From contig JACRPN010000012.1 of assembly GCA_016223145.1 (NCBI GenBank), positions 1 to 64,000 on the forward strand: 64,000 bases of DNA. Direction: 5' to 3'. The position numbers were made by a program, and so were the translations under genes. How positions within the stretch are numbered: position 1 is the first letter of the stretch; every line of letters begins with the position of its first letter. Of the stretch, positions 1 to 8,836 are shown one piece after another. Under the pieces are notes generated by a model. It did no database searches. It was not told the DNA's origin and was given only the letters and a program-made list of their open reading frames with translations. Source of the stretch: Armatimonadota bacterium (GTDB lineage: Bacteria > Armatimonadota > Fimbriimonadia > Fimbriimonadales > Fimbriimonadaceae).

Positions 1-618
1 GGTCATGCGTTTTCGGTAAGTTCCGCTGTTTATTCGGCTGACGGAAGGCGAATCCTGACTTCGGCCTGGGACCATACCGCCCGAGTCTGGGATGCCGGGA
101 CGGGCAGAGAGCTGATGAAGCTAGAGGGCCACTCCTGGGGCGTCCCTTCAGCTGTCTATTCGGCCGACGGAAGGCGAATCCTGACTTCGTCCTGGGACAA
201 GACCGCCCGAGTCTGGGATGCAGGAACGGGCAGAGAGCTGATGAAGCTAGAGGGCCACTCCGACGATGTCAATTCCGCTGTCTATTCGGCTGACGGAAGG
301 CGAATCCTAACTTCGTCCCGGGACAAGACCGCCCGAGTCTGGGATGCAGGAACGGGCAGAGAGCTGATGAAGCTAGAGGGCCACTCCGGGCGCGTCTTTT
401 CCGCTGTCTATTCGGCCGACGGAAGGCGAATCCTAACATCGTCCTGGGACCATACCGCCCGAGTCTGGGATGCAGGAACGGGCAGAGAGCTGATGATGCT
501 GGAGGGCCACTCCCACTTTGTCAGCTCCGCTGTCTATTCGGCCGACGGAAGGCGAATCCTGACTTCGTCCTGGGACCAGACCAGCCGCATTTGGGACTCA
601 GTTACGGGTAAGCAACTC
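1..618 (+). repeat. Tandem 126-bp WD40-coding repeats, near identical
   Basis: Units begin at 115, 241, 367 and 493, and a partial unit covers 1-114. Units 1-3 share their first 21 bases and last 36 bases exactly. Differences concentrate in codons 8, 9 and 11 (WG/P, DD/N, GR/F, HF/S) and codons 27 and 29 (W or R; K, H or Q). Unit 4 is more diverged at its 3' end. The array may continue upstream of the window. Repeat number is likely unstable through recombination. Confidence 0.9.
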
Positions 619-2439
619 TGTTCCCTAATCTCCTTCACCGACGGCACCTGGGCCGTCGTGGACCCCGATGGCCGCTACGACGCCAGCAACGGAGGCGACA
701 TTCAGGGCCTTCATTGGGTGTATTCCGACCCCAAGAACCACATCCTCGAACCCATCGAGCTCAGCCAGTTCAAAGACCTCTACTACGATCCCGGTCTTCT
801 GGCAAAGAAGCTAGGCTTCAGCCCAGAGAAGCCCCGGCAGGTGCCGGACATCAAGTCCGTTAAGCTCTTCCCAACGGCGAAAGCCACACTCAGTTCAAAC
901 CACCAAAGCGCCCACGTGGAGATCGCCGAGCAAGCCGGCGGAGGGATCGGCGCATACAAGGTCTTCCTGAACGGATCGCAGATCTTTGAAGGCAAGGCGC
1001 CGCCGGGAGTCAAGAAGCACACCCTCGACCTCGATCTCAGGCCCTATTCCAAGCGCCTTATCCCGAAGGACGACCTCGCCAAAGGCCAAAGCAACAAACT
1101 GGAGGTCTTCGCCTATAACGGCGCCAACTCGCTCTCCAGTCGAGGGGTCGAGGTAGAGGTCCCAGCTCCCGCAACCAAAGGCGGTCCCCCCAAGCTCTTT
1201 ATCGTGGCTGCCGGGTGCTCGGACTATGAGGGTGAGGCCCTCGACCTCAAATACGCCGCCAAAGACGCCGTCGACTTCGCCAAAGCGCTCACGTTTGCCT
1301 CAACCAATCTTCTCGGCGCAGACCGCGTAGAGACCACGATCCTCGCCACCGGAAAGGCCGTCACCGGCTATGAGGAAGCCAGCAATGAGAACATTCGTTC
1401 ATTGCTCACTGCCCTGAAGTCGAAGGCAAGCGCCACGGACACGGTCGTGCTCTACCTTTCGGGCCATGGCGTTGCCCGAGCCGGCGAGGACTCGGACTAC
1501 TACTATCTGACCAAGGAATCGGGTCTTGCCAACCTCGACCGACCTGAAACCCGGTCCCAGCTTGCCATCTCGGGCAAGGAGCTCGCCGATTTGCTGGCTG
1601 CTATCCCCGCCAACAAGAAGGTCCTGATCCTGGACACCTGCGCGTCGGGCGCGGCCGCTCCCGACTTGACCAAAGGGCAGGATGTGGGATCGGACATCAA
1701 GCGCGCGTGGGAGCGGCTCAAGGACCATGCGGGCGTCTATGTCCTGGCGGGATGCGCTGCAAGCTCGGTCAGCTATGAGGCGACCAACGTGCGTCAAGGA
1801 CTACTCACGTATAGCCTCCTGGAGCCTTTGAACAAAGTGGATCCCCAGGTGCTGAAACTCACGCCGGAGGGAAGCTACCAGCTCGAGGTTTTGCCATGGC
1901 TCAGCTACAGCGAGCAGCGCGTGGGAGAACTGATCCAACAGCTTCAGCTCAGCGGCAGCCAGAAACCGGAGCTCAAGCCGGCGGCGAGAGCCCAGTCGTT
2001 TCCGGTTGGGCAACTCTCAAAGTCGGACGCGGGGAAGATCACCTTGGAACAGCCCAAAAAGGTGGTCCTGATGCGGGACTTTGAGAATGCGGAACGCGAG
2101 GACCCCCTGAGGCTTTCTTTTGCCATGGATGAGGCCCTAACCAAAGCCAGCGCCGAAGGGGCCTACGGCATGATCTACTGGCCCACGGTCCGCGACCACC
2201 CGACCGCCCACGTCTTGCGAGGTGAGTATTTAGAAAAGGACGGGGTCGTCTCGCTCAAGGTGTTCGTGCAGGCCTATGTGACGGGTGCAGACGGCCAGAA
2301 GTCCCGCAAGACGGTGAAGGAGTTCAGCGTGGCCGGTTCAAAGGACAAGCTCGCCGAGCTATGCAAGACCGTACTTGCTCAGGCAGGAAAAGAGCTGTGG
2401 GCTCCGAATCCAACCGCATCCAAGGTGTCGCTTCGATGA
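1..2439 (+). CDS. WD40-repeat / caspase-like (C14) protease fusion, 5' truncated
   Basis: The reading frame is open from base 1, so the N-terminus lies outside the window; 812 codons are visible. Five 42-residue WD40 repeats (one partial) occupy about codons 1-206 and end in ARVWDAGTGREL-type strands. They are nearly identical in DNA, with changes clustered just after GHS and in the WDxT turn. A linker containing WAVVDPDGRYD and GLHWVY follows, then a caspase-like p20 fold (about 395-560) with the expected His in YLSGHG (codon 489) and Cys in LDTCASG (codon 547). The C-terminal 140 or so residues resemble a TolB-N/CsgG-like alpha-beta domain (inference). The stop overlaps the next start as ATGA, implying translational coupling. 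A protease role is inferred from the dyad; substrate and location are unknown. Confidence 0.85.
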   Translation, partial: GHAFSVSSAVYSADGRRILTSAWDHTARVWDAGTGRELMKLEGHSWGVPSAVYSADGRRILTSSWDKTARVWDAGTGRELMKLEGHSDDVNSAVYSADGRRILTSSRDKTARVWDAGTGRELMKLEGHSGRVFSAVYSADGRRILTSSWDHTARVWDAGTGRELMMLEGHSHFVSSAVYSADGRRILTSSWDQTSRIWDSVTGKQLCSLISFTDGTWAVVDPDGRYDASNGGDIQGLHWVYSDPKNHILEPIELSQFKDLYYDPGLLAKKLGFSPEKPRQVPDIKSVKLFPTAKATLSSNHQSAHVEIAEQAGGGIGAYKVFLNGSQIFEGKAPPGVKKHTLDLDLRPYSKRLIPKDDLAKGQSNKLEVFAYNGANSLSSRGVEVEVPAPATKGGPPKLFIVAAGCSDYEGEALDLKYAAKDAVDFAKALTFASTNLLGADRVETTILATGKAVTGYEEASNENIRSLLTALKSKASATDTVVLYLSGHGVARAGEDSDYYYLTKESGLANLDRPETRSQLAISGKELADLLAAIPANKKVLILDTCASGAAAPDLTKGQDVGSDIKRAWERLKDHAGVYVLAGCAASSVSYEATNVRQGLLTYSLLEPLNKVDPQVLKLTPEGSYQLEVLPWLSYSEQRVGELIQQLQLSGSQKPELKPAARAQSFPVGQLSKSDAGKITLEQPKKVVLMRDFENAEREDPLRLSFAMDEALTKASAEGAYGMIYWPTVRDHPTAHVLRGEYLEKDGVVSLKVFVQAYVTGADGQKSRKTVKEFSVAGSKDKLAELCKTVLAQAGKELWAPNPTASKVSLR

Positions 2440-4577
2440 CGAAAACCTGCCTCTTGGCGGTTGCTGCCGCGATCACGGCCGGAGTGAGCCTGTTTGGCGG
2501 CTCCGCCGAAAATGCGCCCGTCGCAAACCGCTACGCGCTCCTCGTCGGGATCAGCGACTATTCCAAGGGCACGAACCCAAAGGACGGTTGGAGGAGCCTC
2601 AACACGGGTCCCGATCTGGTCCACCTAAGGCGCGTTCTGGAGGAGAGCTATGGGTTTCAAAACCTCCTGGTCCTCGAGAATTCGCAGGCGACTCAGGAGG
2701 AAATCAAGAAAGCGTTCCGGTCCCAACTGATCGAGAACGCGAAGAAGGCGGCTCCAGGCTCATCTTTTGTGTTCTATTACACCGGCCACGGGCACCAGGT
2801 CTGGAACCAGAAAGATGGAGAGCCGGGCCGTGACGCGGAGCCCGACGACAAGGATGAGTGCTTGGTGACCTGGGTGTCCGCTGCAGGTCAGAGCAAACCC
2901 GATGCCGAGCGCCTGAACGAGATGTACCTTCGCGACGACGATCTGAACGCGCTGCTTCGCGAACTCTCCGCCGCCACCGGTGGCAAAAGCAGCATCACTG
3001 TAATTCTGGACAGCTGTCATTCGGGCACGGGTGCCAAGGGATTCGCCGAGCAGAAGGGCAGAGCGTGGAGCGACGCATTCGATCCCCCAAGGCCACCGGA
3101 ACTCGGTGCCGATCCTTCGGCCCACGGTCCCTTGGCCACGCCTCAAGGGTCGCAAGACGGCGAACAAAGCGGATGGAGCACGGAAGAGGGCCTCCCGAAA
3201 GGAGTCGTGTTCGTTTCCGGCTGTGAGAGCGGCCAGTTCTCCTACATGATGGACGACAAGGCTGAAGGCAGCGTCATGACCTACTTCCTCTGCCAAGCCC
3301 TTACGGAAGCGGCGATTCCGACTGCCGCAGCGTCAAATGCCCCGGCCTTGGACGAGGTGACTTACCGTTCGATCCACGAGTGGGTTCAGCCGAGGGTCAC
3401 GGGCAAAATGCCTGCGCAATGGCCCCAGGTTGAGGGCCCGATCGACACGCCGATCTTCGGCGACGGGAAGCCCATCGCCTCCCGGCCCTATCTTTTGGCC
3501 ACTAAGGCCACCGGGACCAACCCGATCACGCTGACGTTCGCATCGGGGAAGCTGCGAGGAGTGACCGAAGGTTCGACCTACACGCTTTTCAAGCCCGGCT
3601 CCAACGTTGATGCCCCTGCAAACCGCATCGCTGAAGTAAAGATCATCCCCGGGAGCGTAGGGATGTTCGAGTCCCAGGCTACGGTGGTCCGTTTCACTGG
3701 CCCACCACTGGAGGCGGCAAAGATGGTCAGCGCCAGGGCCATGCCCAAAGAAATTGCTCTGCCGTTGCGGCCCCTTGCCGTTTCGCTTGCCAAAAGCGAC
3801 CCGAGGTTTGAGGCGATTGCCAACCTGCCTTTCGTTCGGGCAGAGACCACGGAAGGCAAAGGCGACGTCGCCTTGGCTTCCGTGGGCGGCAAAAAGGTCT
3901 GGCAGCGCTCGACTGGCATGACGCTGCTCGAGGATTCAGCAGATTTGGAAGCCATCACGGCTCGGCTGCTTGCCGAGTGGCGCTGGCAGGAGTTGACCCG
4001 GCTCGCATCTGGCCCCAATGCCCCAAGGGTCAAGGTACGGCTGGTGCGGGTGAAGCCGGGAATGCCCAGAGTCGAGACGGGTGAGGTCGTCGGCCCGGAT
4101 CTCATTCTCCCAAGCAGTGCAGAGCCTGGGGGCGTCGAGACGCTCTTGGAGGGCGATGAAGCCTACGTGGTTTGCGAAAACCGCTCCTTCAAACCCCTTC
4201 ATGTGGCGTTACTTTACTTGCTCGTCGATGGGAGCATTAGGGTGTATCCGGACCCTGCGCGCGGCGTGTTCGATATCCAGATCGAGGGCGATGGGAAGCC
4301 GCGCAGAATCGCATTCCTGCGTAACGCGGGGCACTACTTGACTCCAAACAAGGTGGACCGAGAGGTTTTCAAACTGATCGCGAGTGAGAAGTACATAGAC
4401 CTCACTGGCGTTGCTTACGAAGCAAGCGAGCGCCCGAACACGAAGGGTGACAAGCACGGACTGCAGGACCTGCTTCTTGGCATCCGTGATGGCCGGTCGA
4501 AAGGTCCCGATGTGGAGTTCGATGCGGGAGCAAGCTTTGCCGTCTCGGATTTGACTCTGGTGACGAGGAGAAAATAG
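2436..4577 (+). CDS. Secreted caspase-like (metacaspase-type, C14) protease
   Basis: 713 aa. The start at 2436 overlaps the previous stop as ATGA and gives a clean signal peptide (MTKTCLLAVAAAITAGVSLF). An upstream in-frame start exists but would place 25 extra residues before the signal. The caspase domain spans about residues 33-310: YALLVGISDYSKG strand, catalytic His118 in YYTGHGHQ, catalytic Cys194 in LDSCHSG. Acidic residues around GRDAEPDDKDE match the metacaspase-type calcium or basic-P1 loop. The C-terminal half includes a stretch with LLYLLVDGSIRVYPDP, resembling a DUF4384-type domain (tentative). The signal peptide predicts activity outside the cytoplasm. It sits between two WD40-caspase genes, so it may be activated by or act with them; that is inference. 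Confidence 0.85.
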   Translation: MTKTCLLAVAAAITAGVSLFGGSAENAPVANRYALLVGISDYSKGTNPKDGWRSLNTGPDLVHLRRVLEESYGFQNLLVLENSQATQEEIKKAFRSQLIENAKKAAPGSSFVFYYTGHGHQVWNQKDGEPGRDAEPDDKDECLVTWVSAAGQSKPDAERLNEMYLRDDDLNALLRELSAATGGKSSITVILDSCHSGTGAKGFAEQKGRAWSDAFDPPRPPELGADPSAHGPLATPQGSQDGEQSGWSTEEGLPKGVVFVSGCESGQFSYMMDDKAEGSVMTYFLCQALTEAAIPTAAASNAPALDEVTYRSIHEWVQPRVTGKMPAQWPQVEGPIDTPIFGDGKPIASRPYLLATKATGTNPITLTFASGKLRGVTEGSTYTLFKPGSNVDAPANRIAEVKIIPGSVGMFESQATVVRFTGPPLEAAKMVSARAMPKEIALPLRPLAVSLAKSDPRFEAIANLPFVRAETTEGKGDVALASVGGKKVWQRSTGMTLLEDSADLEAITARLLAEWRWQELTRLASGPNAPRVKVRLVRVKPGMPRVETGEVVGPDLILPSSAEPGGVETLLEGDEAYVVCENRSFKPLHVALLYLLVDGSIRVYPDPARGVFDIQIEGDGKPRRIAFLRNAGHYLTPNKVDREVFKLIASEKYIDLTGVAYEASERPNTKGDKHGLQDLLLGIRDGRSKGPDVEFDAGASFAVSDLTLVTRRK

Positions 4578-4581
4578 GGAC

Positions 4582-7500
4582 TTGATACGAAGACATGTTC
4601 TGAAGATTGGTCTGGCCATTGCCGCGCTGTCGCCGCTCGGTGGCTCGCCGACAGCGGCGAAACAGACTGCACATCCCAAGCCAGAACAGGAACTGCGTCT
4701 CCTCGTTTCCGATATGCAGATTGTAATAGCCCTAGACGTGTCCCGGGACGGCAAGCGGGTGTTAACCGGGAGCACAGATTCTATCGTCAGGCTCTGGGAC
4801 CTTGAATCCGAGAGCGAAGTGCTGAAGCTCGTTGGGCACACAGGCCAGGTGTGGTCGGTTGCCTTCGCATCGAATAAGACAATCGCCGTCACAGCGTGTG
4901 ATGACGGGACCATCCGCAGATGGAGCTTAAAAACAGGCAAGGAGATCAGTAGGATCACGCTCAAGGGAGGCGCCGGCAAAGTCATCTCAGTGTCGCCGGA
5001 TGGCAAGCGCTGCTTGGCAAATGGACTTCGCGGGACAGCCATTCTATGGGATCTTGAAACGGCCAAGGAACTAATGGTGCTTGATGTCCCCAATGATGCA
5101 GTGCACTCGGTCGCGCTCTCCCTGGATGGCACGAAGGCACTAACAGGCAGCGTTAGCGGTCCAGCCCACTTTTGGGACTTGAAGACTGGAGAGGAGCTCT
5201 TCAAACTCGATGGGCACAGGGGCCTATCCACGGTCGTCGCGTTCTCCCCGAACGGAAAACTGGCCCTAACCGGCAATTGGGACAAGACCGCATTGCTATG
5301 GGATCTGGTCGCGAAGAAGATCGTCTGGAGGCTCGCAGCACACACTCAGATGGTTACTTCGGTGTCCTTTTCCGATGACGGAACGAAGGTGCTGACAGGT
5401 TGTGCGGATGGAACTGCAAGAGTGTGGTCGGTCGCAACGGGCAAGGAGATCACCAGGTTTTCAACCAACAACAGGGGCGTTACCTGCGGGATGTTTTTGC
5501 CCGGCGGAACACAAGCTGCTACGGGCGGTTATGACAAGACAGTCCGAATCTGGTCGACCCAGACCGGAGCAGAGGTAAAGGCCTTGAGAGGCTACTGCGA
5601 GGGCGTGAGTTCCGTTGCCGTGGCAGATGGCGGCAAGCAAGTCGTAACGGGAGGCACCGAGGGCTACTTCCATCTTTGGGACTTCGGAGCCGGAATGGAA
5701 CTGCCCAGACGCGGTTTGCGGGGTGAGGCAATCCCATCCATTGCCATTCTTCCCCAGGCCAGGCAAGTTCTTGCCGGCTATGCACGAGGTCCATCCAAGG
5801 TCTGGAACATAGACACTGGAGAGGTGATTCGAGAGCTGGCAGTCGGCGATCGCGGTGTCGTCAAGGTTGCTGTGTCACCGGACGGAACCAAGGCACTTAC
5901 GGGTTATTGGGAAAAGTCCGTGGGCCTATGGGACCTCGCCTCAGGCAAGGAGTTGCTGAAGATCGACGGGCTCAAGTCGTGGGCCAGTGCAGTTGCGTTC
6001 TCTCCAGATGGAACGAAGGCCATTGTTGGGAGCCTCACGTCCGCTTACTTGATCGATCTTACGAATGGCGCCAAGGTTCAGACCCTAGATCAAGGCAGAA
6101 ACCTTGTGCTCTCCTGCGTGTTCTTCCCCGATGGGAAGCGTGTCCTCATTAGTGGAAGCAGGGGAAGCTCTGTGATATGGGACCTCTCGACGGGAGCGAC
6201 GAGCCATACCTTAAGCGCAAATCCTGACATCGTATTCTCCTCTGCAATCTCTCCCGATGGCGCCTTGGCATTAACAGGTGGACTGGATGGCGTCTTGCGT
6301 CTCTGGGATCTGGAGTCGGGGGGGCTGCGGCACCAGTTTCTTGGGCATACAGGACGCATCGATGCAGTTGCTTTCTCTAACGGGAGTAACTTCGCGGTCA
6401 CCGTCAGTTCCGACAACTCCGCCCGACTCTGGGATCTCAGCACTGGCAAGCAGATCTGTGCTCTGTATTCCTTCGACGATGGCAATTGGGCGGTAATCGA
6501 CCCTGAGGGCAGATTCGATTGCTCGGACGTTCAAAGCACAAAGGGCCTGCATTGGGTTTATGAAGACCAAGCGAAAGGGGTTCTGGAACCCATAGACTTA
6601 GCCCAGTTCGCGCCTTACTATCAAGAGCCCGGCCTGCTTCGGAAGATCTGGAAGGGCGAAAAGCTCGGACCAGTGCCGAAGATCGAGGACGTGTTGCTCT
6701 ATCCCAAGGTCGAACAACTGAAAGTGGACAAGGGGATCGTGTCCTTCAGCCTAAAGGACCAGGGCGGCGGGATTGGGAAGAGCAGGGTTCTCGTCGATGG
6801 AATGGAGGTCAAGGAGTTTGGTCCGGGAGCAAAGCACACGTTCGACCTCTCCAAAGTGCTAGAGGGGAGGAAGGATGCCCGTGTCTCGGTCGTCACCTAC
6901 GACGCAAAGAATTTCCTAGCCAGCCGTTCGGTCGAGGTGGAGTCCACAGTTCCAAAGGAGTCGGCACTTTCAAAGCCAGCAAAGATCGTCGCCGTGGTCG
7001 GAGGAATTGAGACCTATAGCTCGGAGAGACTCAAGCTCAACTACGCCGAGGACGACGCGATCGCCGTTGCGCAAACCCTCATAGCGCTTGCAGAAGGCCT
7101 GAAGGCGCCAATTAAGATCTCGCTGTTGTGCTCTGACCCTGCCGCCAAAGGTCTGCCAAAAGACAAAGTCACCGTCCTGGCCCCAAGCAAGGCGAACTTT
7201 GAGAAGGCGTTCTTGGATGCCGCAGCTGCGGCATCCGATCCCCTGGACCTGTACCTCGTATACCTTTCGGGCCATGCAACGGCTCTTGGCACCCCAGCGA
7301 AGTACTTGTATCTCACCCAGGAGGCACGAGGCGGGACGCCGGAGTATTTCTCCCAAAACTCCATCCAGAAGCAGCAGGCCATCTCAAGCGATGAACTGGT
7401 TTCTTGGATGGGGTCACGCAACCTCAGGGCTAAGAAGAGGGTGATCGTTCTGGACACTTGCGCCGCCGCCGCGGCAGAAGGCGTCGTCGTGGCCATGCGA

Positions 7501-8220
7501 AACGACGATCCCAGTCAAGCGCGAGCGATCAGCGCCTTTCAAAGCCGTACTGGAATGCACGCGATTCTCGGGTGTCCATCGGACCTTTTTAGCTATGAAG
7601 CGCCTGCCTATCGCCACGGGCTCCTGACCGCAAGCCTCCTCAAGGCAATTAAGAGCCAACCATTGGGCAACGACGCTTCGCCCGACGCCGTGCTCGTGGA
7701 CCGTCTCTTTCAGTTTGCGCGGGATGAGACCCCAAGAATGGCTGCTCGGCTTGGCTCACGTCAATCGCCCTCCGTGATCGGCGGCGACAGCTTTCCGATC
7801 GGGTTCTTGAATGACGAACTGCGAAAACAGATTCCGGCAACCGACCCTTCGCCTGTGTTCGTTAGGCCGACACTCTTCAACCCGGACGAGGGCGGCGACA
7901 CGATGAAGCTCTCGGATGCCCTTTCAGAAGCGCTGAACGAGATGGCCCTGGCCACGCGTGGACCAGGCAACGTAGCCCCGTTTGCAGTCTTCAGCGACCG
8001 ATCCCAATTGCCCGATGCCTACAAGATCCAGGGCTCGTACACCGTTTCTGGAGACAGCGTTACCCTCAGGATTTCCCTGTGGCAAAACGACAAGAGGCTG
8101 GAACCCGTGCTGACCGAAATCAAGTCCATCAAGTCCGAGGCAGTTCGGGATGTGTTAAGCGCAGTGAAGGCCTGGATGGACCACCGTCGCGCTCCGGTGC
8201 TGAGCGCCGCGAAGCGCTGA
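4582..8220 (+). CDS. Exported double WD40 propeller / caspase-like protease
   Basis: 1212 aa from a TTG start four bases after the preceding stop. No ATG gives a better N-terminus, and the TTG yields MIRRHVLKIGLAIAALSPLG, a signal peptide with twin arginines (possible Tat). About 14 WD40 repeats (residues 40-645) would make two seven-bladed propellers; they are diverged, unlike those of the first gene. A conserved linker (WAVIDPEGRFD, GLHWVY) precedes the caspase domain, with His898 in YLSGHA and Cys960 in LDTCAAA. The C-terminal tail from about 1095 resembles that of the gene at 1-2439. It is likely co-transcribed with the two upstream caspases. The partner or ligand of the propellers is unknown. 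Confidence 0.85.
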   Translation: MIRRHVLKIGLAIAALSPLGGSPTAAKQTAHPKPEQELRLLVSDMQIVIALDVSRDGKRVLTGSTDSIVRLWDLESESEVLKLVGHTGQVWSVAFASNKTIAVTACDDGTIRRWSLKTGKEISRITLKGGAGKVISVSPDGKRCLANGLRGTAILWDLETAKELMVLDVPNDAVHSVALSLDGTKALTGSVSGPAHFWDLKTGEELFKLDGHRGLSTVVAFSPNGKLALTGNWDKTALLWDLVAKKIVWRLAAHTQMVTSVSFSDDGTKVLTGCADGTARVWSVATGKEITRFSTNNRGVTCGMFLPGGTQAATGGYDKTVRIWSTQTGAEVKALRGYCEGVSSVAVADGGKQVVTGGTEGYFHLWDFGAGMELPRRGLRGEAIPSIAILPQARQVLAGYARGPSKVWNIDTGEVIRELAVGDRGVVKVAVSPDGTKALTGYWEKSVGLWDLASGKELLKIDGLKSWASAVAFSPDGTKAIVGSLTSAYLIDLTNGAKVQTLDQGRNLVLSCVFFPDGKRVLISGSRGSSVIWDLSTGATSHTLSANPDIVFSSAISPDGALALTGGLDGVLRLWDLESGGLRHQFLGHTGRIDAVAFSNGSNFAVTVSSDNSARLWDLSTGKQICALYSFDDGNWAVIDPEGRFDCSDVQSTKGLHWVYEDQAKGVLEPIDLAQFAPYYQEPGLLRKIWKGEKLGPVPKIEDVLLYPKVEQLKVDKGIVSFSLKDQGGGIGKSRVLVDGMEVKEFGPGAKHTFDLSKVLEGRKDARVSVVTYDAKNFLASRSVEVESTVPKESALSKPAKIVAVVGGIETYSSERLKLNYAEDDAIAVAQTLIALAEGLKAPIKISLLCSDPAAKGLPKDKVTVLAPSKANFEKAFLDAAAAASDPLDLYLVYLSGHATALGTPAKYLYLTQEARGGTPEYFSQNSIQKQQAISSDELVSWMGSRNLRAKKRVIVLDTCAAAAAEGVVVAMRNDDPSQARAISAFQSRTGMHAILGCPSDLFSYEAPAYRHGLLTASLLKAIKSQPLGNDASPDAVLVDRLFQFARDETPRMAARLGSRQSPSVIGGDSFPIGFLNDELRKQIPATDPSPVFVRPTLFNPDEGGDTMKLSDALSEALNEMALATRGPGNVAPFAVFSDRSQLPDAYKIQGSYTVSGDSVTLRISLWQNDKRLEPVLTEIKSIKSEAVRDVLSAVKAWMDHRRAPVLSAAKR

Positions 8221-8308
8221 TCGCTTGGGATGGCGAAGCACTCTCTATTGAGAAAGCTGCACCAGGAATGTGTTGGGCCGGAGGCGCTCGACGATTGCCA
8301 ATGGGAAT

Positions 8309-8331
8309 TGGCGGAGAGAGAGGGATTCGAA
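8309..8331 (-). repeat. tRNA-Ser 3'-end fragment, att-like direct repeat
   Basis: These 23 bases are identical, in the same orientation, to 16767-16789, the CCA end, acceptor 3' strand and part of the T arm of the intact tRNA-Ser. The sequence beyond it does not fold into the rest of a tRNA. A tRNA 3' end duplicated downstream of the intact gene is the footprint expected of site-specific integration. No integrase is visible between the two copies. Confidence 0.7.
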
Positions 8332-8427
8332 TTCCCCTCGTTGAACCTGCGAACCTGCAAGCCCTGCCTGATTCGAGGTTCCCAGGTTCCCAAGCATCCG
8401 GTAGATGAGCGTCGATGACAACAGGCT

Positions 8428-8456
8428 TTGACAACAGGCAAATCATCATTTAGATT
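8428..8456 (+). promoter_or_regulatory. Candidate sigma-70 promoter upstream of the ECF sigma gene
   Basis: TTGACA at 8428-8433, a 17-base spacer and TAGATT at 8451-8456. The -35 element is perfect and the -10 matches four of six. It would give a leader of about 375 bases before the sigma factor start at 8837, which is long, so the assignment is tentative. Confidence 0.4.
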
Positions 8457-8836
8457 CATTGCGCTTGCGACGAGAGATTGTGCATAGCAGAGCCTCACCG
8501 ATTCCCGCAATGGGATGCGCAGTGTTGGAAACAGCCCCGCACGAAGCTCTGGAGGACGACTCCAGCACTGGGCAGAGCGACGGATGAAACGGACTACGAT
8601 TCGCACCTGGCTCTGACCTGCGGAAGGAGACGCCGTGTCCCGTCGACCAACATCCACACTCTTCACTAAGTGAAAACACTGAGTTGTTCCGGGGGGTAAC
8701 TCGCGCGAATGAGGTCTTATACTCGGTGAAGGCGAGCCGGACGCTTGCGATCCTAACGATCGTCACAAGTGAACAAGGCTATCAGCTGATTGATTCTGCT
8801 GGTTGCTTGTGGTCAAACGACCCCGGCGTCGAAGCT

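Larger units (their letters stand above)
8221..8836. other. Intergenic region before the sigma factor; no convincing gene
   Basis: 616 bases without a believable coding region. Short frames here are tRNA-derived or lack starts with SD sites. It contains the tRNA-Ser 3' fragment at 8309-8331, short direct repeats of the AACCTG / GGTTCCC type at about 8345-8395, two copies of GACAACAGGC at about 8415-8440, and a promoter-like pair at 8428-8456. The sigma-factor frame is open upstream of 8837, but that extension shows no conserved sequence. Confidence 0.6.

Noticed and set aside
4209-5345. 378-codon minus-strand open frame across the second and third caspase genes
   Set aside because: It spans the junction of two well-supported genes and shows no domain.
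1-8220. Caspase cluster as a classical intracellular abortive-infection system
   Set aside because: Genes two and three carry export signals and there is no obvious cytoplasmic sensor or phage-defence neighbour, so this label is not supported.
8079-8408. Short open frames around the tRNA-Ser fragment
   Set aside because: They read through tRNA-derived sequence (GERGIRIPL type) and have no SD or conserved content.
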